Assembly: GCF_020536995.1 (NCBI RefSeq)
Contig: NC_068359.1
Location: 121,449,549-121,513,548 of the forward strand
Reading direction: 5' to 3'
DNA: 64,000 bases
From: Dreissena polymorpha
Lineage: Eukaryota > Mollusca > Bivalvia > Myida > Dreissenidae
Shown: positions 10,671 through 21,699 of the stretch, in pieces
How positions within the stretch are numbered: position 1 is the stretch's first letter
Layout: each line of letters opens with the position of its first letter
The notes under the pieces: generated by a model
What the model was told of the DNA's origin: nothing
What the model saw: the letters and a program-made list of their open reading frames with translations, nothing else
Database searches by the model: none
Position numbers and translations under genes: made by a program

Positions 10671-11540
10671 TACACTATGCGTTGGCAAATGTGCCAGTAG
10701 TTTTTGCTTAAATAGGTTATTATAATGATTTTAATAAATCATTAAGTTTAAAATGTAAACAAAGTAACAGAAATGGCTGGAATGCATGCTGAGATTTATG
10801 TTTAAATAGTGAGGATAGATAAAAGTGTCTCAACAGTTTTGCTTGCATTGAATAACTTTGAGCAACATGTATGGTATATCCATCAGCATGAAACAGATTA
10901 GTGATTATAAAATCACTAAAATACTTTTTTTTTCAAATTTCAAATACTTCAGCACATTTTATGTACCTTAAATGGATTGAATTAACCAAAGTTTAGGAAG
11001 CTGCGAGTCTTGGCAAGTTGCAAATGAACATCAGTATTTAAAATTTACCAGTTATCTTCTGAATCCAAAACACTATAATGAATTAAAAAATATAGGATGT
11101 AGGCTTAATTGACAAAACTCATCTGATTTTTTGATATTTATTATATCATAATATATATATATATATTGCTGGAAAACAGCAATAACAATGGCAACCAGAA
11201 ATGAAATTGTAGAATTATTTTAGGAAACAATATGCTCTTTTTAAATTTGAAAACAAAAGGTAATTTGCAGCATTGTTATTTTAAGGATGTATTATATAAT
11301 TTCATAATAATCAACCGTTGTTACCTCAGTTTCTACCATATTTAACTCTTGACTAGACACAAATGTGTATGAGGCATAAGAATAAAATATAAGACAAAAA
11401 TATGTACATTTTCTATCTATGAGAACATTTTACAAAGTTTGAAAAATACATCAATGGGTATTTGATTTATAGTGCAGATATGACTGTCTAAAAATTTGAC
11501 CGTTTGTCACGTAACCATAAATTATAAACTTGACCTTTAG
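10671..11540. other. Intergenic AT-rich DNA
   Basis: No gene seen. A short AT run of about 16 bp lies at 11150-11166 and a CTGGAAAACAGC phrase follows it. No repeat family recognised. Confidence 0.4.
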
Positions 11541-11910
11541 CTGACTTAACTTCCAAATATGTTATGCACATTGCCATGCCGAGGTTAACATTGAGCCTAG
11601 TGGGAAAAAATCATTTAATGGGTATGGACATAACAAGAAATACTGGCTGTCTGACCTTTGACCCTCAAGGGACCTTGACATTGAATCAATTAAAAAGGTG
11701 GCATAACTTATGCACATACCTTGTGGAGGTGAACATTGAACAAAGTTTGATGAAAATCCTTTTAGGGGTATAGGATTTATTTAGCAGACACATTGGATAT
11801 CGATTGACAGGACAGTGATTCCAGTAAAGCTCCAACCACTCCCAGCTCAGGGATAGCGCTGACCCAAAATATCTTTGAGCCACCGAGATTCAGGGGGCAT
11901 GCCCCCCCGG
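11541..11910. repeat. Fragments of interspersed repeats
   Basis: The phrases CTGACCTTTGACCC, GGGACCTTGACATTGA and GGTGGCATAACTTATGCACA followed by GTGAACATTGAACAAAGTTTGATGA-like wording are similar to 14100-14200 (GGGTGGCATAATTTCTTCAC, GATGAACATTTGATAAAAA). At 11886-11920 is a GGGGGCATGCCCCCC palindrome. Confidence 0.45.
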
Positions 11911-12526
11911 AAATTTTTTGGATCCTAGATTGTCTGTGGTGCGTTTTGGGCCTATTGCCAACCAGTTTTCGTTTGTTTCAAATAACAATATATACTATAG
12001 ATTTTTCATATTTCTTTTAATGACAACAAGCACATGTCATAATATACATCTCTATTTTTTTGTTTTTTTTTTTTTTTTTTTGTTTGTTCAGACTCATTTT
12101 CGTCCAAAGGATGCTTTAAAGTTAAAGAAGTCATGTTAGCGACTGTACGGACAAAGTGGTTACTTCCATTTATATAGTAGACGGCATGAATTACCCTATT
12201 ATATTGAATAAAAAAAAATAAATAAAAAATTTACCCTTCCTATGCGTGACAAATTCGTACCTTTAATTAAACTTTAATTGCAATTAAACCGCACGTGTTT
12301 TTCACGTTTTCCTTTGATTAAAATACGCCGTTGTTAGTTAGCATAGTGTGTAAGTAAAACGATCAAATTAATTAATTTTCACCTTTTCATTTCAATCGTA
12401 AATCGGCAGAAAGTTGTAACATCAACGACAAAGAACTAATTATTTAATTATCACTCTTTTATTTAGATCGATAGTCAGCTTGGAAATAATCAAAATATTG
12501 TCACGCTTATTTTCATTTTTAACCAG

Positions 12527-13198
12527 GTTTTCCGAAGGAAAAAACTGGTTATTAGATTGGCGAATGCGGGCGGGCTGGCTGGCTGGCGGAATAAGCTTGT
12601 CCGGGCCATAACTATGTCGTTCATTGTCAGATTTTAAAATCATTTGGCACATTTGTTCACCATCATTGGACGGTGTGTCGCGCGAAATAATTACGTCGAT
12701 ATCTCCAGGTCAAGGTCACACTTTGAGTTCAAAGGTCAAAAATGGCCATAAATGAGCTTGTCCGAGCCATAACTAGGTCGTTCATCGTCAGATTTTAAAA
12801 TCATTTGGCACATTTGTTCACCATCATCGGACGGTGTGTCGCGCGAAATAATTACGTCGATATCTCCAAGGTCAAGGTCACACTTTGAGTTCAAAGGTTA
12901 AAAATGGCCATAAATGAGCTTGTCCTGGCCATAACTATGTCATTCATTGTGAGATTTTAAAATCATTTGGCACATTTGTTCATCATCATGGGACGGTGTG
13001 TCCCACGAAAGAATCGCATCAATATCTCCAATGTCAAGGTCGCCACGACTAAAAATAGATTAAAAAAAAAAAAAAAAAACTTACAAAGGGGGTTAATTTT
13101 TTTTGGTCATTTCAAAAGTTCAGTTTGAGTTTTCTCCCTTTATCAGATTTTTTTTTCACAATGAAAACCTGGTTTTGTGACAATTTTGTCCCTTGTTT
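12527..13198 (+). mobile_element. Tandem-cored MITE-like element (family R3), copy 2
   Basis: Same ends as the 8744 copy (AACCAGGTTTTCCGAAGG at 12531; GAAAACCTGGTT near 13162, then TTTTGTCCCTTGTT). This copy has three core units, with AGCTTGTCC starting at 12594, 12755 and 12917, a period of 161-162 bp. The GGCT microsatellite is shorter here. Confidence 0.85.
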
Positions 13199-13439
13199 AA
13201 TCTTATAATACGACATTTGCGACCGGCCGCTATTTTGTTTGCAGACAACAATATTAACTGTGTATTCAAAGCTCCACCCATTTTTACGTTTCATTCGACA
13301 ACGTAGCTGAGCTTCATGTGGTGGCAGTATAACCACCATCATTCCATGTGTAAATTTGCAATCATGCAACTGTTGTTTATTACATAATACTTGTCAAGAA
13401 TAATAAGAAGACAGAAGAAAATGTTATGTTTGAAAGAAA

Positions 13440-13680
13440 AAAAATGTTTGTGAAACACTATATCCCCCATATATTTGACCATGAAGGATGACCTTGACCT
13501 TTCACCACTCAAAATGTGCAGCTCTGTGAGATACACATGCATGCCGAATATCAAGTAGCTATCTTCAATATTGCAAAAGTTATGGCCAATGTTAAAGTTT
13601 GACGCACACTAGCAAACAAACCAACAGACAGGGCAAAAACAATATGTCCCCCAGTACAGAGTGGGGGACACAAACAGCTA
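13440..13680 (-). repeat. AAGGTCA-type repeat (family R2), reverse copy
   Basis: On the minus strand it carries TGGCCATAACTTTTGCAATA, the GATAGCTACTTGATATT-type phrase, GAGCTGCACATTTTGAGTGG and AAGGTCATCCTTCATGGTCA; the plus-strand end reads GTCCCCCAGTACAGAGTGGG. It abuts the R1 copy that follows. Confidence 0.65.
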
Positions 13681-13703
13681 CAGCTTTGCTTCAGGAGTGA
13701 ACA

Positions 13704-14095
13704 AGAGTGCCAAACTGTCACAAGATACGCCCGTTTGAAGGTTTTGGACAACTGTATACCTTTCCCATGATCCACATTTGAACTGGACCTACATATCATC
13801 TAGACACAACTTCTGACCAAATTTGGTGAAGATCGGATGAAAACTACTTCAATGAGAGAGCGGACACCATGCTAAATGCTGGAAATGCACTTAGTGACTC
13901 TGTGACCTGTTTTTGACCCGGCATATCTCATATTCGAACTTGACCTAGATATTGTCTAGATAAAACTTCTGACCAAGTTTGGTGAAGATCGGATGAAAAC
14001 TATTTGAATTAGAAGGCGGACACTGCTGTGTACGCCGCCCGCCCGCCGCCAAGGTGAAACTATAATACGTCCCGTTGTTTTTAAAACAGGCATTT
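13704..14095 (-). repeat. Interspersed repeat family R1, inverted copy
   Basis: Plus-strand order is AACAAGAGTGCCAAACTGTC, AGATACGCCCGTTTGAAGG, two TTGGTGAAGATCGGATGAAA units and GGTGAAACTATAATACGTCC: the reverse complement of the layout at 101-513. Confidence 0.75.
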
Positions 14096-14195
14096 GAAAA
14101 ACTCCTTCAGTAGACCTTGGCATTGAGGAGCTAGCACAAGGGTGGCATAATTTCTTCACAGCACTGTTGAGATGAACATTTGATAAAAATTTGAT

Positions 14196-14606
14196 GAGAA
14201 CAAGAGCACCGCATAACGGGTGCCACGCTCGGCTGCGAAAGCTTGACAGGTTTTTTTAAAATTTTTAAGAGGTTACAGTGTCCTTGACCTTGTGAACCAA
14301 ATATGGGTGTGGCGTGTAGAACTCATCAAGGTGCATTTACATATGAAGTTTCAAAGTTGTAGGTGGAAGCACTGTGATGTTAGAGGCAAAGTTAAATTTT
14401 TATATTAGAGGTCACAGTGACCTTGACCTTTGACCTAGTGACCCAAACATGGGTGTGGCGTGTAGAACTCATCAAGGTGCATGTACATATGAAGTTTCTA
14501 AGTTGTAGGTGGAAGCACTTTAATTTTAGAGCCAATGTAAAGGTTTTAGCACGACGGGGGACGACGAGGAGGCTATGACAATACCTCCAAAAACAGCCGA
14601 GCTAAT
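14196..14606 (+). repeat. Interspersed repeat with two ~154-bp internal units (family R4)
   Basis: It opens GAGAACAAGAGCACCGCATA and CACGCTCGGCTG and closes AAAACAGCCGAGC, so short inverted ends are present (GCTCGGCTG/CAGCCGAGC). ATGGGTGTGGCGTGTAGAAC occurs at 14303 and 14457. Confidence 0.7.
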
Positions 14607-15169
14607 AATACTGTGTTAATGCTTGAAAGTATTATGATTTAGATTGCCTGTGAATCTTTTTGACAAATATAAAACAAAAACATCAATAATTCCAACACAA
14701 TAGACATCAGTGTCTTTGAATGTTTGCAGATAATCTGCCTAGTTCAGATTCTTCCTCCATTTTGCCAATCTTGACTTCCTTTGAGAGAAGTTCTGCAGTT
14801 CGATGGAAGCAATGGTGGAAGCAATGTTTCTGGAATCGCCAGCCTGTCTTTTGATTGGATGGTAGATTCGTTTCTTGCCTGTGCAGTACTCGTTGACTGC
14901 TGCAACCACCAGCTTTTCAATGTAGCTGAAGGCCTTCGTCACCTTCACTGGGTACACTGTCCACTTGTTCCCTCTCTTGGAAAACTTCCTTTTGTAGCTA
15001 AAACAAATAGACATACTGTAAAAAATAAGCTAAAACACTTTAACAAACATTCCATGTGGTATAGGAATAGAAAATATATATTAGTGTTAGCAAATGTGTA
15101 AATATGCACAACCCATCAGAAACTTTGCATGATTTTCGCATAATTGCCACAATTTACTGATTTAATCAT

Positions 15170-15660
15170 CATATTTCTACCCCGCTACTTATCCATCCAT
15201 TTATAACAAAGATATGGACGGGACAAGCCTATTAAAACACAATATTGAAATATGACCTTGAAAGGCTAAGTGTGACCTTTACCTTTCAGATAGATACCTG
15301 GGTCTCATTCCTGACACTTCCTCTTACTGTGCTTCACATTTGTGCCAAGTAATATCAAAATCAACCAAGGTATGTCAAAGTTACGAGCTGGACAACAAAA
15401 TATTACCTAATTTTGACCTCAAACTGTGACCTATACCTTTTTCATAGCCACACAGTTTTTGCGCATAACAGGCTGTCTCATTATTGTGAACATTTATGGT
15501 AAGTTATTTAAAATTCCGCCTATTAATGACTGAGTTACGCTCGGACAAGCATAATCCGGACGGACGCCCAGCCAGACGGACGAACGCACCTACACTGAAC
15601 CGCCATTGTGACAACTATTTCGAGGTCACCGCAAGCGGTCTCGACAAAAAATTGATAACC
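15170..15660. repeat. Interspersed repeat with AAGGTC-type units
   Basis: Includes CTACCCCGCTACTTATCCAT, TATGACCTTGAAAGGCTAAG, TGACCTCAAACTGTGACCTA and a GC-rich tail (GGACGGACGCCCAGCCAGAC, then CGAGGTCACCGCAAGCGGTC). It lies in the gap where the central exons of the minus-strand gene would be expected. Confidence 0.5.
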
Positions 15661-16111
15661 CTTAACTATTTTAAGAATATCACTGCCAGCATGTGTAGAA
15701 TATGCTCAGCAATTTGATGTTTTCAGATCAGGTTGGGTTTTGTACATGCTCCATCACCTTTAATTACAAATGTACACAATGTAAATTATGCAATTCATAT
15801 TGATCACTAGGTTAAGGCATCTATCAGTTTTTAGTGTAAGCGTTAGCTCACACTAATGTTACAGAGCAAATTTTGCAAATCAGTATGCGCTTAACTGCTT
15901 AACTACGCTATGGAAAGACAACCACTGCCTGTTTCAGTAAAATTAGCAGACGACTAATGTATGCTAGAAGCGTGTGCTGGGAAAGATAACCACCACATCT
16001 GCCTGTTCACTGCAGTGGGTGTATATGACTAATAGTGTTTAACAGCTTGTAAGACAACATTGGCCAGTCTAAGTGTTTATCATTGAAATCTGTACATATT
16101 GGCTGTTTTCA

Positions 16112-16280
16112 GGGTAAACGGGGCTTAATGCATGTCAAATAATATTAGCCTGTGCACAATGATTTGCAATGCGCGCAAGCTAATCAAGGGCGACATTTCT
16201 GATTTGATAATGTTTTTCGTTTAAAGAGTCTCTGGTACTGGGATGACAATTAATGCATATGCATTAAGCCCTGTTTACCC
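16112..16280. mobile_element. Small MITE, degraded
   Basis: The inverted ends are GGTAAACGGGGCTTAATGCA and TGCATTAAGCCCTGTTTACC, 18 of 20 bases matching. The interior has TTAGCCTGTGCACAATG and AGCTAATCAAGGGCGACA, recalling a common bivalve repeat with a CTGTGCAG...GCACAGGCTAATC stem, here worn down. Confidence 0.75.
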
Positions 16281-16949
16281 AAAATGAAGCTTAAATTATA
16301 TTTTTTATTATTGATTAAAAAACAACAACATCTGGACCTTTGCTTAAAGACACACTCTTTATAAATTTTTATGGGTTGTGTCCATTTAAAACTTGCAATA
16401 TAAAAAGCTATTACATAATTTTTTAAACTGAGTTGCGTCTTAACTTATACAACAGCGAACACCTACAGTGCCTTCAGCGCTTTGATCATTTTAAGTGTTC
16501 ATATAACTCGGCATTATTGTATTTCTAAACATTATTTAATACAAATTAAAAACACAGTGACATGAAAAAAAGTAACACACCTGAAATGACTACATTTGTT
16601 GCTCTGGTCTCTTCAATGGCTGAGGCTTGAATATTACTCCAGTACTGCTCAACTGTAGGAGCGACAAAATATCCCTGGATCTTTTGGAAGGTTGTTCTAT
16701 GAGGGAGACCAAGATTTATGAACTTGGCCAGCAGTGCAACCTTTTGATAGTTGTTGCCAGACAAAATTGTTGATGCCATGAGCATAAAATTGCCCAGAAA
16801 AGAGCCGTAACGCAATGCAAGCTGGCTTGCCAAAGACTTCACCGTCTTCCCACAATCACAAATCTGAAGAAAAACAAACCATCATTTATTATTATTATTT
16901 ATTACTGTAAGAAGAAAGAGTATAATAAGGTTATTATATTAATACACTA

Positions 16950-17160
16950 CAGCTACTTCCACCACTACAACCACCATTCCTGCTAATACTACTCCACTAA
17001 ATAGATAACTACTTCAAGCACTACTATCACTACTACGACTACAACAACTACTACCATGACTGCAACTACTACTACCATTACTACTACAACAATAATAACT
17101 ACTACTCCTACTACTACTTTCACAAATACGACTATTAGTAATACAACAAGAACAAACACT

Positions 17161-17192
<32 letters not shown>

Positions 17193-17495
17193 TACTACTA
17201 CTACCACCACCACCACTACCACCACCACTACTACTACTACTACTGCTACCACTACTCCTACAACCAATACTACAAGTTCTTCTGCTACTACTACTACCAT
17301 AACCACTACCACTACTACTACTCCTACTACTACTACCACCACCACCACCACTTCCACTACTACTACTACTGCTACCACTACTGCTACTACTACTGCTACA
17401 ACCAATACTGCTAGTACTACTGCTACTACTACTACCATTACCACCACTACTACTACTATTCCTACTTCTACTACTACTTCTACCACTACTGATTT
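16950..17495. repeat. ACT/ACC trinucleotide tract
   Basis: About 540 bp of near-uninterrupted ACN triplets (ACT, ACC, ACA, with TCT and GCT interruptions). It makes long Thr-rich frames on plus and Val-rich frames on minus; these are composition artefacts. It lies in an intron of the minus-strand transposase-like gene. Confidence 0.95.
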
Positions 17496-18469
17496 TTTCT
17501 TAGGAAAATCTCATACTATTCAGTTATTTTTATTTTAGTTAACATACATTTACATTTTGTCACATATCCTACCCAGTTTACTGTGACAGCCGACCCAACT
17601 CTCTTTTTTGTCGGCTTTGGTTTTTCCCCACATCTACAGGATACTGGGATGTCAGCCAGCAGTGAAACCAAACAAGAATCTGTGAGTAGGTACATGGGCT
17701 GCTTGCAGTGTTCCTCAGTGATGCTTTTCAATTTCTGAAGCTTGGGGGAACAATTGTCCTCTTCATCGTCATCATTCTCTTCATCACCAAAGTCTCCAGC
17801 TTCGATCGGCCCTACATCTGGCACGTTGCTCACCTCAATGTCTCATTCCCTGTTATGTCAAGTAAAGCGTTTATAATATACTAAGGTAAAATTAACAAAA
17901 CAAGACATGTGATTATATACACCAAAAGATACTGATGAGGTTGACAATGTTCATCCCTAAGTAGTCATAGGAAAGTGTATGTGTATCTAGTTGCAGATGC
18001 ACCCTTTATGCAGATTTGACCAATAACTCTTTTTTGTTCTACTATTTATGATGATTTATTCTCATCTTAAATAGAGCCTGTGATGTTTATTATGAAAAAG
18101 AAACATATCACATCAACTAGTGCTGAGTCAAAAAAGGAAGCACAACTATTCAATTCAACTTTTAAAAGAGAAAATTCTATCTATACTTTCAGCTAATTTG
18201 CAACAAACTATGTTATATTATGCTTACATATGTGAAAAGGAAATGTCAAGCTCTTCCTCAAGTTGGAAAGTTGCGTCCTTACTATCACGGATGGCACCTG
18301 CATCTGGACTGGACGGGGTATCTGGATTATTCACTCTGGCAAAATGGCAGAAAAAAAACTTAAAGCACTTATTTCTATACATGTCCAAATATTTCAATTT
18401 ACATGATAATATGATAAAAGTATGATTTCTGTTTTGTTTTTGGGTAAAGCCTGAAGCACATGAACAAGG

Positions 18470-18963
18470 TTAAAGCGGGTATATACGATTTTTATATGTG
18501 CTGAATTGTAAAATATTGATACAAATATGTTATAATAACACACAATATGCAAGAAAAATGATACATTTAAGACGAATTTCATAAAATACAGCAAATACAA
18601 ATTAGCGCCCCGAGCCGGTTGTGACGAAGATAATTCGTAATTATTTTCCTACAATAACCGATGCATTCGTCTTTTTAGTAAGTGTTCGTGTGTCGTATGA
18701 ATCGATATAGCTGCAGGAATTTCAAATGAACCGTTAAACTAAATTTAGATTCACATCGTACATGCATGATATACATGCTGGCGAATTCGGCTGTACAGCC
18801 TTTTTCGATTTCAGAATTAAATATCTGGCTTATTTAGCATTTTTCGACACATGTTCTTCTTTACTTTTATTTTAGTTTATATTGAAATATATGTATAACA
18901 AGTTTTTTACACATTTTATATTTATTAACAAATATTTGACAAGATCGTATATACCCGCTTTAA
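18470..18963. mobile_element. MITE family M1, copy 1
   Basis: Inverted ends TTAAAGCGGGTATATACGAT and ATCGTATATACCCGCTTTAA, perfect over 20 bp. The interior shares order and wording with 40678-41180: GCCCCGAGCC, TGTGACGAAGATA, GCATTCGTCTTTTTA, CACATCGTACATGCATGATA, TTTTCGACACATGTTCTT. Length 494 bp, no coding frame. Confidence 0.9.
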
Positions 18964-19526
18964 TGTTTATATATTTATATTTTTTGAATTATCACATATC
19001 TTATGAAAGCTCTTTCCCCACTTCTGTTCGGACTGAAAAAGAATGTATTTCAACATAAACAGTAACACAGAATTGTAACATATATGCAATTTAGCTGGTA
19101 CAGTAAGCTGAGTAATTGGTAGATGGCCTATTAATCTGGAGTGCAAGGGTGTTCTGGTTTATATCTACTGGAACAAAACTTTCTCTATGATATGTTACGC
19201 TTGAGGCATTATGCACTAGTCTGAAAAATTGACAATCAACATTCATCATCAATGACTTAAATGAGCAGATTGTCAGACACTTTCAATGATCGTTGATAGT
19301 CATGGTAGAATCCAGAAAACTTGCTAGCTTGTAGTTCGGTCACATCACCACTGTAAGTCAATGGTGTTGCACACAAGTCCTGGCAAAGCTATTAGCCTAT
19401 CTAAGCAGTTTACAAGTACCACACACACATACTCATACAAGAAACTTACTGCTGCCCTACTTAGATCATTATTCAGAGGTAGTGCCTACTATGGGCAAAT
19501 GGCAATATAAATAGTTTTTAGACCCA

Positions 19527-21003
19527 GGACTCGAAATTAACACTTGCACACTCGCAAAATGCAAGTGAAAAATACCGATTGCGAGTTAAGTTTTAAGCCA
19601 CTAGTATTTTTTTGCGAGTAAAGAAATAGTGAAACAAGACATATCTTTAAAAAAGATATACGGCGTTGATAGTTTAATGAATGAGATCAAGGATAGCGAA
19701 TGTCTTTCTGTGCAGTTCTTAGATGCATCACCCGCAGTACGGGATGTTACGCGGAGTTTTCCCGGCTTATTTTACATTATTACATATTGCTAGTCATAAA
19801 CCTATAGAAACAAAAGAGAAAACCAAAAGAGAATGGAAGTGAAATTAAAACATATGAGTCAACTGGCCACACGCGAAGTATCCGTATTTATAGGCGCGTT
19901 CTTCGAACAAACCTGTTTTAGAGGTTTGTTGGGCATTGCCATTTGATTCGATTATTAACAATATCGAGAATCATCGCACTCATGCTTAATACATTAGTCA
20001 ATATGTTGGAATAATTTCTGGTCTAAAGAAAATTCCAGGTCACCTAGTTCACGGATAGCGCCTATATTATATAACAATTATTTTACTGGCCGCGAACTCC
20101 GGTGATGACCTGTATATAAACTCGATACCTCGCGGGTTGAAATGCAATCCATTAAAGTGAGGCCTTGCTTCCACTGCTCTTTATACTTTTACATGTTTAC
20201 ATGTTGACAGAATATGGAAGTAAGCACTAAATATGAGAACATAGCCTTTAAGTATAAACGCTTTTGCAATGGTAATTCTATGAAAATAAAAGATGCACGC
20301 ACAAGCTGTATTGATGTCGAGGATTGAGTGTAAAACAGTTCTATCTATTAAGCCTTTTCATTAGAGATAAAATTGTTTCATGCAGTAGAACAGTGTTACA
20401 AAGACGCGGATATGTTTCCAATGTTCTGGTGGTATACTCAAATCAGCCAATGGAATAAATGAAGTGTATTCATACGTACCTAGCCGCGGGAAATATTATT
20501 TGAATTATTGGACACTTACACAGGTCAGGTAAGGTGAAAAGCTGGCTTAATACAGCTACGCCGAAAAAAGAGTAATATTACTTAATGCGCTCGACGTCGT
20601 GAACGCTAAACTGTAGGTCAATTTATAGAACGTCTGAATACCCGTATGCTTAAGCGCTCACCTTGTATGTAGACTGGTATACTTATAATACAGGTACGCA
20701 GATGGTATTGGTACAGAGAACGTGAAACAGTCTATTACTCACACGTGTTTATAGAACTTGAACAGGCATGGCGTCGAAGTGAAAAATTCCTAGTTTCTTG
20801 TTGCCCACAGACGGAAAAAACAATACGGAAGATAAAGCAAAGTTAACCGTTGAGTTAAAAAAACAACAACAGAAATTACAAGTGGAAAAAAGAACTTAAT
20901 ATAAAACTAAAATTTGCGAGAATGTTTTTGATTTTGCGAGTTAGTATTAAAGCTGCTCGCAATGCTTTACAAGTAGAAAAAAAGTTAAATTCCCTGAAGA
21001 CCA
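19527..21003. mobile_element. Element sharing an inverted core with 23714-26848
   Basis: The left end has CTCGAAATTAACACTTGCAC and CTCGCAAAATGCAAG; the right end has TTTGCGAGAATG, TTGCGAGTTAG and AGTTAAATTCCCTGAAG, a loose inverted match. From about 19620 to 20560 the sequence is the reverse complement of 24060-25560, minus a MITE present in that copy. Near the right end a reading frame at 20768-20899 opens MASK, meets a stop, then continues KIPSFLLPTDGKNNTEDK and a Gln/Lys-rich helix: a possible remnant first exon of a transposon-derived gene. No whole gene. Confidence 0.5.
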
Positions 21004-21045
21004 ATCACCACTTGTGTGTGGCGCTGGGTAGAGTGTCATACCCAA

Positions 21046-21115
21046 AACCCCTGGAAAAATAAAACGAAGCTCTTACCAACTGAGCTATGTGGTGATAAGA
21101 CAAGTTTGTAATTCC
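21046..21115 (-). other. tRNA-like A-box remnant
   Basis: On the minus strand ACATAGCTCAGTTGGTAAGA fits a pol III A box, but the expected B box is degenerate (GGGGTTTTGGG) and no cloverleaf closes. Probably a tRNA pseudogene or SINE head. Confidence 0.35.
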
Positions 21116-21143
21116 ATAATTAATATTTTTTATCAAATCTCAC

Positions 21144-21690
21144 CTATCATGGTCCATGTCTGTGAAGTCCGACATCTCCTGGACGCCAGATATTCATGAA
21201 CTGTAATCATAATTGCAGATATTTATAAAAGTAACAAAAGCAGCATGTTCACTTGATAAAATTCATGTTAGCAGTGCGAAGTAACAAAAGCAGCATGTTC
21301 ACTTGATAAAATTCGTGTTAGCAGTGCGCAAAATTGAGATTTTAAAGTAATAGCCCAAATTCTAATACACATATATAAAAAGAAAAATTTCTTCCTAGCC
21401 CGACTATATAAATTGTTTAATTCCCACAAGCCCGAATGGATTTTCACTAGCAAAAACCCTGCGGGCTAGTGCGAATTTCGCACACTGTGTAAGAGAACTC
21501 TGCACCATGCCATTAAAATTCAATATCTATCATTTTTATAAATATACCTGCCACTTGCATGTGCAACATCTGACAATTCACTTGACCAGTGTGGTTGTTC
21601 CACAAGCTTTGACTTTGGTGTAGACAGCTTTCTTCTTTTTGAGTGTGTTGAAGTTGAACTTTCCTCTAACTCAGAATGTCTTAAATGAAG
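21144..21690 (-). other. Possible upstream exons of the minus-strand transposase-like gene
   Basis: Two exon-like pieces: about 21551-21690 reads HSELEESSTSTHSKRRKLST and then KLVEQPHWSSELSDVAHASG before a CAG|GTATAT donor; 21144-21178 reads MSDFTDMDHD before a GATAG|GTGAG donor, whose phase joins the exon at 18335 (giving DRVNNPDTPSS). The two pieces do not join each other in phase, so at most one start is right. Low certainty. Confidence 0.3.
21231..21328. repeat. 50-bp direct duplication
   Basis: GTAACAAAAGCAGCATGTTC starts at 21231 and 21281; the two units differ by about one base (AAAATTCATG against AAAATTCGTG) and are therefore recent. Confidence 0.95.
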
Positions 21691-21699
21691 GCAATATGT

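Larger units (their letters stand above)
14739..18335 (-). pseudogene. Transposase-like uncharacterised family gene, central part missing
   Basis: Minus-strand exons in order: 18335-18228 (ends DATFQLEEELDISFSH), 17828-17573 (acidic DEENDDDEED, then LLTDSCLVSLLADIPVSC and GSAVTVNW), 16863-16581 (ICDCGKTVKSLASQLALRYG, STILSGNNYQKVALLAKF, TFQKIQGYFVAPTVEQYW, stops at NVVIS with a GTGTGT donor) and 14997-14739 (YKRKFSKRGNKWTVYPVKV, then a stop). Phases join for the first three. The order, an ESCL-like phrase, a Cys-rich module and an ILFSGN-like phrase, is that of a large metazoan family of transposon-like proteins that I know only as uncharacterised; the next residues there are normally GDGR. 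That central several-hundred-residue segment is not found in 14998-16580, so the gene looks deleted or decayed. The intron at 16950-17495 holds a long trinucleotide tract. Confidence 0.55.

Noticed and set aside
16989-17538. Long Val-rich (minus) and Thr-rich (plus) open frames
   Set aside because: Pure consequence of an ACN trinucleotide tract; no start context, domain or splice structure.
21046-21115. tRNA gene on the minus strand
   Set aside because: A-box good, B-box and stems poor; at most a pseudogene or SINE head.
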